A DNA stretch of 64,000 bases, from the NCBI GenBank assembly GCA_025642065.1, contig JAODUP010000143.1:356001-420000 (forward strand), read 5' to 3'. The notes below the pieces were generated by a model. It saw nothing but the letters and a program-made list of their open reading frames with translations, ran no database searches and was not told the DNA's origin. How positions within the stretch are numbered: position 1 is the stretch's first letter; each line of letters begins with the position of its first letter. The DNA comes from Paralvinella palmiformis. Taxonomy: Eukaryota; Annelida; Polychaeta; Terebellida; Alvinellidae. Position numbers and translations under genes: made by a program. This document shows positions 55,314 through 64,000 of this stretch, piece after piece.

Positions 55314-55780
55314 CACAATCTGTTTGTATATCTGTTTAGCTACATAGCTCTACTGTATACCTAAAAAGTTAGGTGTATTATACAGAAGTACAGAGATGAA
55401 CACAAACTACCTAACACACACACGCACACACACTCACACGCATCGCATCTCTTCTAAAATACCGGACTATGCTAATACTTTCAATATGACCTTCACTAGG
55501 ACACGACCACAACATGCAACATCTACAGAAGATCGACGATCCAGGTTATTTTGATTTCCTCATCAGCGGTGGTGGTGGTTCAGAGCTGTTCGACGAAGAA
55601 CCAACCTATTCCGACATTCTCAGAGACCAGTATGACATTGAACTGAAGCTGATGGAAGTGGTCGGAGCGTTCGCAGCGGTCGAGGCTACTGCTAACTCCC
55701 TAAACGTGACATTCGTCGACCTCAACACATCCACTATCTATTCATATATCAGGACTAAGTCAGCCAGACGGAATCCTTGA
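51325..55780 (+). CDS. ACP5-like: TRAP-2: tartrate-resistant (purple) acid phosphatase
   Basis: Six coding exons: 51325-51376, 52080-52269, 52430-52512, 52717-52862, 54874-55066 and 55500-55780, giving 314 aa with consistent phases. Exon 1 encodes a signal peptide ([17 protein letters not shown]). An upstream ATG at 51318 is in another frame. All metal-site boxes are intact: AIGDWG (D31), LGDNFYPNG (D64, Y67), LGNHDYG (N103), NGHHPIYS (H185) and GHDHNMQ (H223, H225). Sequons include NLT, NYT and NVT. It should be a secreted or lysosomal metallophosphatase with a mixed-valent di-iron site, by family. The exon 4 donor is AGG|gtcagt. It is the most diverged of the three copies and ends Arg-Arg-Asn-Pro. 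Intron 4 (2.0 kb) holds nested transposons; intron 5 holds CA and TCTG repeats. Confidence 0.88.
51388..51460. repeat. (TA)n and GCGTGCGT microsatellite in TRAP-2 intron 1
   Basis: A TA run followed by TGCG repeats, starting 11 bp after the exon 1 donor. Confidence 0.95.
53538..54819 (-). pseudogene. transposon-type ORF in TRAP-2 intron 4, split by a MITE
   Basis: The minus strand encodes, before the [23 protein letters not shown] and [16 protein letters not shown] (with one frame change near 54600), and after it [37 protein letters not shown] and [18 protein letters not shown] plus QRLMEWNLL. The arrangement, DCY-x-C, a YPxxxSAIxPVPH-type segment and an LGLxxxxAELLxSRLxEWNLL helix, matches a multicopy protein that I remember from arthropod and Hydra genomes. 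I know no enzymatic name for it. The frame ends shortly after EWNLL, so only the N-terminal part is present. It is antisense to TRAP-2. Confidence 0.55.
53913..54468. mobile_element. hAT-like MITE
   Basis: The left end CAGGGTTAGAAGCTAAC and the right end (inverted) CAGGGTTCGAAATAAGCG match for about 45 bp with gaps, continuing through GCCCGTTAGCCCATAG versus TCCAGTCATTAGTCCACAGG. CAGGGTTCGAAAT-type ends are typical of hAT elements. An 8-bp duplication was not found; a 5-bp TATAT/TGTAT pair is possible. It interrupts the minus-strand ORF described above. Confidence 0.6.
55099..55312. repeat. (CA)n and (TCTG)n microsatellites in TRAP-2 intron 5
   Basis: About 125 bp of CA with TACA interruptions, then CATC and TCTG arrays. 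Confidence 0.95.
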
Positions 55781-56064
55781 CAGAACGTGCATAATTTATC
55801 AGATCGTAAATAAATTACAAATAGCCAACGTACTTCGTATCAAGGTCACCGATATACTAAATTTCTTATCGGATTGGTCGTATAGTGTGTATAACTGTGA
55901 GTGAGTAAATGTGAGTAAGTAAATTCTAGGGGGTCGCCATTTCACACGGGATATTCATAATGATAATGCTGTATAAAGCAAGTTAATTTGTCTACATGCT
56001 TTGCCAAATAAAAAGAACCAGTATTTATCACCTAAATATACTTAGTTTAGAATTGATGCCATTC

Positions 56065-56105
<41 letters not shown>

Positions 56106-56108
<3 letters not shown>

Positions 56109-56251
56109 ACAGTCAATCTTTATAATCAGGTAATATGTATATTACCTGCAATTTTCAGGTAATGTTTATTAAATTTCAGTTAGCAATAGACGTATCACGT
56201 GAACATTTCAGGTAATATACATATTATATGATTAAACAGATTGACTGTAAC
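56106..56251. mobile_element. palindromic TTACAGT MITE, copy 1
   Basis: Ends GTTACAGTCAATCT and AGATTGACTGTAAC are perfect inverted repeats. Inside, TAATCAGGTAATATGTATAT is mirrored by ATATACATATTA with an AGGTAAT motif. The whole 146 bp can fold on itself. A second copy lies at 62287-62427. Confidence 0.85.
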
Positions 56252-57152
56252 ATATATACTAATGGTATTGTAATACAGTCATCCTACACATAGGAAACAA
56301 AAACATACTCAAGTAGTCCTTTGATGCTACAAAAATAATACAAAATAGACGCATCAATCTATCTACCTTTGTGATGAATTTCTTGTTATCCTAAAGAAAG
56401 TCAAACTCCCATTTAATTTGTTTATCTATGAAACTTACCTCATTTACTTTTGACTGATGTCAGATTAAACAAATAAACGCTTCGGTTGAATATTTTTATC
56501 TACTTGAGGCCTAGCACATGGCGAGAATATAAGACTTCATTGCATAATTAGTAAAAGCAGCTTTTGTGTCACTTGTTCTAATACTTTTCATGACAAATAA
56601 TTAGTCACACATTATCATTTTGATAATTAGCATTCAATAAATAACTTTTATTATATTTTGACACCAGTATTACATAACCATTTGTTTTGTTCAATCTCTA
56701 GTATTAATATCCCAATGACAACACTCGATCTGGTCGTTTTCAATTATACAGCGTAAATAGATGATTTTGTGTTTTTAATAGTTCGTAGCCATAACGTATT
56801 ACATTAGTAAGCCCACGTGGACACGGTTAACATTTAAATATTTTCTTTGTTGATGGTCCTTTAATGTTGATTTATTTCACTTTTATGTGTTGTTGTTATG
56901 ATCGTCGTAATAATATTATTATTTACTTCCTATTTTCATTTCTCAAACTGAAATAATTCCTCTATATCCAGTGTCCGAAAAAATGTGCGCGCACAATTAA
57001 AGAATACGGTTAGGTATTACTTGGGCTAAGTCATCTCGTTCATGTTTACCATTTTCCTGGGCCGAGTGACCATGACCTCATTTTAACAAAATGTTGACAC
57101 TATTAGCAGCCGTCGTATGATAATAGATTAACGGAAGATTGGTGGATAAATC

Positions 57153-57160
57153 TATATAAA
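57153..57160 (+). promoter_or_regulatory. candidate TATA box of TRAP-3
   Basis: TATATAAA about 110 bp upstream of the start codon, with TCAGCTG about 20 bp downstream as a possible initiator. The segment between it and the ATG (CATCTGGANNTGTTCACATC) is shared with TRAP-1. Confidence 0.35.
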
Positions 57161-57271
57161 ATGAAGCCAGTCAGCTGTACCAAATGAGTGGATATGTCAG
57201 ACATCTGGACGTGTTCACATCGAGGAGAAGTTGTATACATGTTACTAGTATAGATCATAAATTGACTAAAT

Positions 57272-59488
57272 ATGAACGAATTAATTCAGGCGTACGTCTT
57301 ATTTTTGCAGATTTATATAGGTTAGTTTTTTTTTATATTGTCTCATTGAATATATTGATATCTCTGTTGTTTTGTTGTTCTTTCTATCTGTACGTTTTAT
57401 ATCCTACATAATTTATCAGTACTGGCCTCTCTCTCCCTCTGTGTGTGTGTGTGTGAGGGAGAGTTAAGAGCATTTCTTTGCTTAACATATAATTGTCATT
57501 TTGACAAACATTCCTTAGCCACAAGTAATATCAGGTGGTATGCAATCGGAGATTGGGGAGAACCAACGCTGAACAAACAGGATCGTGTAGCAGAAGCCAT
57601 GAGCATCCACGCCGAGGAATTCCAGCCGGAATTCATCCTGTCCCAGGGAGACAACTTTTATCCAGATGGCATCACTTCAGTAGATGATCCACGAATAGAC
57701 ATGTAAATATAAACATGCAGAAATATTGCTCAATCGATCCTTTCTTTTTGGAGCGATTTGTGAATATTTTTAATACCAAGCCTCTCATTTTCTGGATACG
57801 ATGGCGATTAAGTTATCTGCTTGGTTTAAGGAATCAGACACACATAATATAAACGCATTTATTACTTCAATATTTAGTCTATGGCGTGAGATGTATAATC
57901 GTACCAACATTCGAGGTTTAGATTGGTGGATATCGCTTGGAAATCACGACTATGGTGAAGGTATGTCCCACCAGGTTTCAGCTAAGAATCGACCTCAAGC
58001 ATTCGTTTCCTAGTTCAGAGGCCATTCACGTATTCATGTATGCGATACAAGGGCCAATTATTGCATTTAGAATGTGTAAATATCCTTCGATTAAAGGTAG
58101 AACGTTTTAGCTCGTGGTAAGATGGTGGACAATATATTTGTGGGCTCTAGGTTCGAATTCATCAACTGTATTTATTATTTCATGCCACAGAAGGAGTTTT
58201 ATACGTTACCAAAATTGGAGAGTTTCAGCGATTAAAACCTTACTTCTGATCAAAATGTAAAGCTCGTAAAGAATTCGTATCAGATTCGTAGTAATAATTA
58301 CAAGGAAATATCCTCCATAATAATAATTATATTTATAGTACAATTGAGCGTAAAATTTTCATTATTATTCCATTATATCTTCCTATATCTCCATAATAAT
58401 TCTAAGGACGCCTCCGTGGTCTAGCGGTAGTGTGCTGGACCACAGATCACTACCACCCGTGTTCGAATCCCGGCGTGGGCATATCTGAAGGTAGTTTCGT
58501 CTTTCGCTTCGTCTCATTACCTTTGGAGGTCGCTCGGCCCGTTTAGCCTACCCTGTGCACAAAAGTGGCCGTAAAACACCAATCATCACCATCCTAATAA
58601 TTCTAACACTCTCGTTGTTACACATATATCATCGTACAGAGCAGAAGACTTGGAGTCGGTGGTAACAAACCCTAAACATAACTGTATTGGGGGGATGTTT
58701 CATCTTTCAATAAACCCCTTTGTCCAGGTAATCTCAATTCCTTCGGGAATGACCCCTCGGCAATAAGACCGAGATGTGGATCACCGCCGAGGATAAATAC
58801 TCCCAATCATCTGATCATTCACTCTAACACGAATCCATTTCAGGTTTAGGTGAGGAATGGGTACAGGTCGAACTGAGTAAGGTCGATCGTTTGTGGAAGC
58901 TGCCTCATCTCTGGTACGACTACATCGTATCAGACGGTGATGTTAGTGTACACTTCATCATCATAGATACAGAGGCACTTGGACAAAGGGTAAATATAAA
59001 AAGTGACACGTTTCCATTTATAATTTATGCTGCATGACTAATTTTTTTCCGACTCGCGTTAGCATTTAAAACTAGAGATAGGGTAATTGTAATCGACTGT
59101 AATCGATTGCATTACCTCAATCAATCACAATCCTAGTTCCAATATTTACAGTGTTATAGCATGCCATAACGTCAATATTACACCCATTCTTTGGATTTTT
59201 CATTCTAATCTGAGTTATAAAATTCGCTGTGAAAAAAAGAGTTAATTGTAGATACCACTAATTCGCGGGACTTTTACTGCTTTCGGTTTATCAAAACTAC
59301 AATATTATCAAATGCTGATGATATTATAATACACTGCCGCAGATAGGAACCGCATATAGTACCCTTATGAATATTCGGTCCTTCCTTTTCCACTCGGCAA
59401 TTTCCGCGGCCCAGAGTTGTGTACTGACGTCATCGAGATGTGTCCGTGTGTGTATGTGTGCCAGTGATCTATATAAATATATAGTTAG

Positions 59489-59551
<63 letters not shown>

Positions 59552-61870
59552 TGGTATGTCTCAATTAAGTCTTTATGTGACAACACCGAGGATGCGTAAA
59601 TATTCTGCTTTATAATTTATCAGCCATGTGACAGTTAATTCAAAGTGCACGATGCTTGTCTTATAACGTCATTTCTATCACCAAAAACTGACAAGATATA
59701 AGTGATAGCGTGACTAATATTGACAACAAAAGTTCTTGTTTTTAGAATAATTGGAAAAATCGTAATTAATCGATTACAATCATTATTCCTGTATTCGTAA
59801 AGGTTATATAAAAGTGTTCGATTACTTTGGTCCTGTAGTCACCCCAACACTGACTAGAGACGATTAGGCTGAATACGAAAGTGAACAGATATTAGTTTAA
59901 TGTGTTGTTTAAGCCAATTAGCGCTCACCAAATATCCGTACGTGGTCATATTTAGGGTGGGAGTGCTCAGCTATATAAGTTATATAACTTGTGTTAAAAT
60001 AATTTCCCTCTGCATAAAAGGAAATGAGAAAGATATTAATACAAAAGTTAATATAATCTACTACTAATTTTACTGAATTTTTTGTGTAATAATACTGGTG
60101 AATAACTAATTGTTTGTTAAACATATTGCTTCTTCAATTAAGTTTTACTCTTCTTTAGAATAAAAATAAGATAAAATGTTATTTAAATAAACACTTTCCC
60201 TTTCCATCAGTGTCTGTAGAAAATAAGTTCGCCTTTGTTCCACCCTATTGTGTAGCAACGTTTCCCCTTGAGCTAATCTAATATTAATTTATATTATTAC
60301 TGGCACTAAAAATATTTTCCATATTTTTAACTGGCATAGTTTATCCATTTCAGATTACGAAACTTTTTAAATAATAATAATATTTGCCAACTATTCTTGA
60401 CTGAGAAGTATAACAGTAGATTTCAGAGCAGTAATTAAGATAGAACAACACGAGTGTACATTATATGATGACAAGCTTTTTGCGAGTTACAATCAGATAT
60501 GGGGTCAATTCCATTTGGTAAATTCCAATTCCAGTCAATTCCAATTCTACATCAAATTTATCAATTCCAATTATATCAATTCCGTTTACGACTCTTTTTT
60601 ACCTACTACCTTTTACCATGAGTAGGTACTCCGATTACCTACTTGGAATACCTACTCCAAGTAGTTTATATTCTAAGTAGGATTGTCATGGAAGAAATAT
60701 TTCTGAATTAAAAAATTAAATGGTAAATTAATTTGTGAATCTAATTTTTTATATGAAATTTCGATTCCAATTCCACTTTTTTTTAAATAATCAATTCCAA
60801 CGAACCATATTATTTTGTTCAACATATCTTCGTCTGTGATCAATTGCATCAAGAAACGTTGCTACCAAATTCCTCCAATTGCAATATCGTTATTACTTAT
60901 TGGATGGAATTCTGGAACTTCTTTATTTGAGATTAAAAAACAATTTATCTTTTTAACATTCAACACAAGTTTAATTATTCTAAAGCACACATCAAGCAGC
61001 AGAGTTATTTCTTTATTGACTAAATTGTTTATCATTTGCAAACATAATAAATATCAGTTCATCAAAAACTTTAATATGCCAGTTAGTCTATTCTAACACG
61101 TCAGTGCTAAATTAGTTATTGTGTGTGTGATTTGTGATTTATAGTTAAACAATTACACAGAGATGATGAGGTGGCTAGATGAGACACTAAACTCAACGAC
61201 ATCTGACTGGGTGATAGTCAATGGACATCATACCATCTACAGCTGCGCTGAGACTGGACCAATAAGTTCTACCTACTACAACGAATTATTGCCATTACTT
61301 GATCGTTATTATGGTATATTAGATATATATCTCGCTGGTAAGTCGGTGATTGGATAGTCGTGATTTTGAGGGTTAAAGAACATATGCAGGGATGATATAT
61401 AAGATGGGGGAGGACGGAAGCATGTATAATTAGCAATAATTGTGTTACAACAAGAACAGCTTCCAGACAGACAGACAGGCAGGCAGACAGACAACTGAAT
61501 GAGTATAATTCTCACCTCAATTCCCATCAAGCAAACATTGTCCCCTTCTCGGTATGTCCTGTTACTAACACAGTGTGATATTATAGGACATGACCACGAT
61601 GTACAGCTACTACAGAAGATTGATGATCCTGTTTACTTCGACTTCGTTGTTAGTGGGGCCGGGGGGGCGGCTTGGGATTACGAAATCCCCACTTATGCCG
61701 ACATCCTCAGAGACGAGTACGGCATCAACAAGACGTTCTTCAACGTGGCCGGCTCGTTCGTGGCCATGGAGGCAACGAAGGAATACCTCGAGATTACCTT
61801 CGTCAATTCTAATGTGACAAACATGTATACCTATACCCGATACAACACGAAGGCACACCGACTTCAATAA
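57272..61870 (+). CDS. ACP5-like: TRAP-3: tartrate-resistant (purple) acid phosphatase
   Basis: Six coding exons: 57272-57320, 57519-57702, 57878-57960, 58844-58989, 61145-61337 and 61587-61870, giving 312 aa. Phases equal those of TRAP-1 and TRAP-2. Exon 1 encodes a signal peptide (MNELIQAYVLFLQIYI). Metal-site boxes are complete: AIGDWG (D28), QGDNFYPDG (D61, Y64), LGNHDYG (N100), NGHHTIYS (H182) and GHDHDVQ (H220, H222). Sequons NRT, NYT, NST, NKT and NVT fit a glycosylated secreted enzyme. Between IDTEALGQR and the RWLDE helix the chain is short compared with the protease-sensitive repression loop of mammalian ACP5. Exons 5 and 6 differ from TRAP-1 at 6 of 193 and 5 of 284 bases by my count. 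Introns 3 and 4 hold a SINE and two MITE-like elements. Confidence 0.9.
58407..58594 (+). mobile_element. tRNA-derived SINE in TRAP-3 intron 3
   Basis: GACGCCTCCGTGGTCTAGCG head, CGTGTTCGAATCCCGGCG B box, GTTTCGTCTTTCGCTTCG, TCGCTCGGCCCGTTTAGCC, AAAAGTGGCCGTAAAACACC tail. It looks the least decayed of the family copies here. Confidence 0.85.
59078..59862 (+). mobile_element. DNA element with GTAATC-rich ends, copy 3, in TRAP-3 intron 4
   Basis: Starts with AGAGATAGGGTAATTGTAAT and GTAATCGATTGC, and ends with CGATTACTTTGGTCCTGTAG then TCACCCCAACACTG. The right end nearly repeats that of copy 2. A GTTATAGCATGCCATAA segment is also found (inverted, diverged) in copy 1. A (CA)n(TA)n array lies inside at 59489-59548. 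No ORF. Confidence 0.6.
60495..60800 (+). mobile_element. AATTCC-rich MITE, copy 3, in TRAP-3 intron 4
   Basis: Left end AGATATGGGGTCAATTCC, then the core with ATGAGTAGGTACTCCG, CCTACTCCAAGTAG and GGAAGAAATATTTCTGAATT, in the same orientation as copy 1. The right terminal repeat seems lost near 60800. Confidence 0.7.
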
Positions 61871-62286
61871 GTGTGACGTTCTTAAAGTCCAAACCTCATA
61901 ACACAGGGTTACATTTATGCTTTATAATGCTAGTTTCTAGCTGTTCTGTTCTTTTGCTTGCTCTCTGCGTTCCTCTGTCAGTAGAAGTTTCTACTTTTTG
62001 GTAATTCACTGAATGCTATATCAGTCCATGAAACAGTAAATCAATCAATATTATTTATTAATATTCAATATTTATAACTGATTGTACACAAGGTAATAAT
62101 AAAACTGAATTAAATCAGGATGATGTAGGTTATAAACATATTGGTTTAGAGCCTACCTTGACATATAAATGGATGTTGTTGTGTATGGATATTAAGGTGG
62201 GTATACTATATTCAAGGCAATTAATAAACTACCAGACCTCATGCAGAAAATCTTGAAACCCCCCACACATATATATATATATGCGT
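61871..62286. other. TRAP-3 3' flank
   Basis: No gene recognised. It follows the stop codon and probably includes the 3' UTR; an AATAAA-like AATAAAACTG lies at about 62097. Confidence 0.4.
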
Positions 62287-62427
62287 GTGTTACAGTTAAT
62301 CTGTATAATCAGGTAATGTGTATATTACCTGAAATTTTCAGGTAATCTGTATTAAATCTCAGTTATCAATACATATAAATTTCAGGTAATATACATATTA
62401 CCTAATTATACAGATTAACTGTAACAC
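62287..62427. mobile_element. palindromic TTACAGT MITE, copy 2
   Basis: GTGTTACAGTTAATCTGTAT and its inverted form ATACAGATTAACTGTAACAC bound a 141-bp element, with AGGTAAT motifs inside as in copy 1. A half copy is at 37889-37922. Confidence 0.88.
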
Positions 62428-62465
62428 ACACAAACATACACCAGATTCAGGTTTGAGACCAGATG

Positions 62466-62509
<44 letters not shown>
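62466..62509. repeat. (CT)n(TA)n microsatellite
   Basis: Short CT run followed by TA. Confidence 0.95.
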
Positions 62510-62614
62510 GGGTCACTCCTATTAAAATGGACCCAATTCTGAGAGTTCCCACCTGAGATTGTATTAATTATTTTATATATCAACTACCATGTATATGATG
62601 AGGCCTGGCACAAT

Positions 62615-62692
62615 TTTTATAATAATAATAATGTATATTTAATAAAGCGCCGTTACTAGCAGGAGCCATTCAAAGGCGCTTACAAATAATAT
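62615..62692 (-). repeat. LINE-type 3' end with (AAT)n tail
   Basis: Inverse of the 30085-30168 sequence: AAT repeats, GTATATTTAATAAAGCGCC, AGCAGGAGCCATTCAAAGGC. Confidence 0.6.
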
Positions 62693-64000
62693 GTAATATA
62701 ATAATACCCCAAATAATGTCTGTAAAACCCTGTAATGATTTAAAAGATAATAATTATTTATCGAAATTTTTAGCGTTCACTAGGAAATATTTTCAGAGTT
62801 ACACCACTTTGGAGTGCCATCAGTACATCTAATTATGCTGCTTTCAAATCCCACTTAATTTTTAGCCCATTTGAATTCTGATAACCTTTTAATTAATTGG
62901 CACAGAGACATGAAACTTACAGGGCTGTAAGCTGTGTCAAAACTCTATTCTAAACTGCAATGAAATGAAGCTAACGTATGAGCTTGTGGTTGGCAGATCA
63001 AGCTAAAATCTGGATTGTATTCAGTTCATTTAATTTTTTTACCAACTTTGCAAGTCAATATCTTCAGAACCATGATAATTAGCAATATTCAAACTATACA
63101 ATTTCAATCTTTAGAGTAATAATAAAATGGATGGCAAGCATACGCATTCTGTTATCAGAATTTAAGCACAGAAATCTAAAATAATTATGTTTTGACTTTT
63201 TTTGTGGGTTCATATCATCATGTGGGATAAGTGGTATGTGAATTCTATTTATGCCACGTGAAAGAGCCCAGTTTTCTCTCAAATTTGATACCAGACTCAA
63301 CATCTAGCTATGTGTCCTTCCACACTAAATTATGCATATCTTTAGATTCGAGACTATTTATAAACAATTGTATATACACATATTACAATTATTTATGTGT
63401 TTGCCATCATCATGGCCAATAATATCAGTGTGTCCACGTCTCCTTTATATCAAAGAATATCCTTCATTTCATGATTATACTACATCTACTTTATTTCTTC
63501 CTTTCTTTTTGACAAATCTCCTTTGGGGGAAAAAAAGCTAGATTGTCTGTATTTTTATTGGCTTTTATACTTTGAAATTAAGCTCCTTCTGCAATAAAAC
63601 ACCGGTTATTAAGGATGTATCGTCTATTCTATCATTCTAGTCACTTCTCATCGAGTTTTTACCAAACATTTTGACTGTTGAACGGGGTGGACATCCCTGA
63701 CTCAGACACCCCCCCTCAAAGCTGTATTCCACCCACAAATAAAGCCTACAACTTGATCTCCTTTATTTAATTTGGTCAAGTTCATTATATATTACACCGT
63801 TCATACTGGCAGCCTGTCTCGGTGGTCAGGTTGCCGACTTCCATGAGGATATGTGATGACGGCACCCAACATTGATCCTTACTTTTAGGCCAAGTAAAGG
63901 ATCTTGCTGGTTCTTTTGACTTCATGAAGTTATGGTGAAAGTCATCATTATCACTTGAAAGTTCAAGAACATTTGCAAGGAACCAGACATTGTCCTATAC
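62693..64000. other. right flank, no recognised gene
   Basis: AT-rich. Short open frames near 63231-63541 have no recognisable domain. A weak tRNA-A-box-like stretch (TCGGTGGTCAGGTTGCCGAC, about 63818) has no clear B box. Confidence 0.4.

Larger units (their letters stand above)
55781..57271. other. TRAP-2/TRAP-3 intergenic interval
   Basis: About 1.5 kb between the tandem genes. Contains a (TA)n run at 56068-56105, the palindromic MITE at 56106-56251, and a likely TATA box (TATATAAA, 57153-57160) about 110 bp before the TRAP-3 start. Confidence 0.5.

Noticed and set aside
57184..57411. 75-codon frame overlapping TRAP-3 exon 1
   Set aside because: It is in a different frame from the signal peptide exon and runs into intron 1. 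The ATG at 57272 matches the TRAP-1 start in length and phase.
58410..58480. Possible tRNA gene in TRAP-3 intron 3
   Set aside because: It has the same tRNA-like head as two other dispersed copies with a shared tail, hence a SINE.

Overview
This is an AT-rich eukaryotic (metazoan) window: genes are split by GT-AG introns, simple-sequence repeats are dense, and there are many decayed transposable elements. The repeat content and the acid-phosphatase family expansion fit an invertebrate, perhaps a lophotrochozoan such as a mollusc. That assignment is inference; no marker in the window fixes the species. There are no operons, CRISPR arrays or convincing rRNA or tRNA genes.

The main gene content is a cluster of tartrate-resistant (purple) acid phosphatases of the ACP5 type. 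Three six-exon genes can be assembled from splice sites: TRAP-1 on the minus strand (12571-17767, 311 aa), TRAP-2 on the plus strand (51325-55780, 314 aa) and TRAP-3 on the plus strand (57272-61870, 312 aa). An orphan exon-3 relic lies at about 45071-45215. All three predict short secreted enzymes with the binuclear metal site of the family. In TRAP-1 one codon is missing from the metal-binding GDNFY box, leaving GDNY. TRAP-1 and TRAP-3 are near-identical in their last exons although they lie in opposite orientation; TRAP-2 is more diverged.

A second family of intronless genes, which I do not recognise, lies between them. Two copies are intact: 27869-28315 plus and 38894-39352 minus, about 150 aa each, starting MGSC (a myristoylation-type N terminus) and sharing a C-terminal helical block. 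A broken third copy lies at about 25170-25800. The three share a 5' flank that contains a CACGTG E-box. At the left edge (1155-1291) is what looks like the last coding exon of a single-pass membrane protein.

The rest is mostly mobile DNA. It includes a decayed Ty3/gypsy-type element (19742-23040), three non-LTR reverse transcriptase remnants (14250-15110, 18850-19740, 47021-48880), a tyrosine-recombinase fragment between direct repeats inside a MITE (4842-6002), elements with GTAATC-rich ends (6364-8823, 28947-30573, 59078-59862), an AATTCC-rich MITE family, a palindromic TTACAGT MITE family, tRNA-derived SINEs with a shared tail, a THAP-domain relic, and a hAT-like MITE inserted in another transposon ORF inside TRAP-2 intron 4. 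Intron 4 of each TRAP gene carries different insertions. Stretches not covered below hold microsatellites and AT-rich sequence in which I see no gene.
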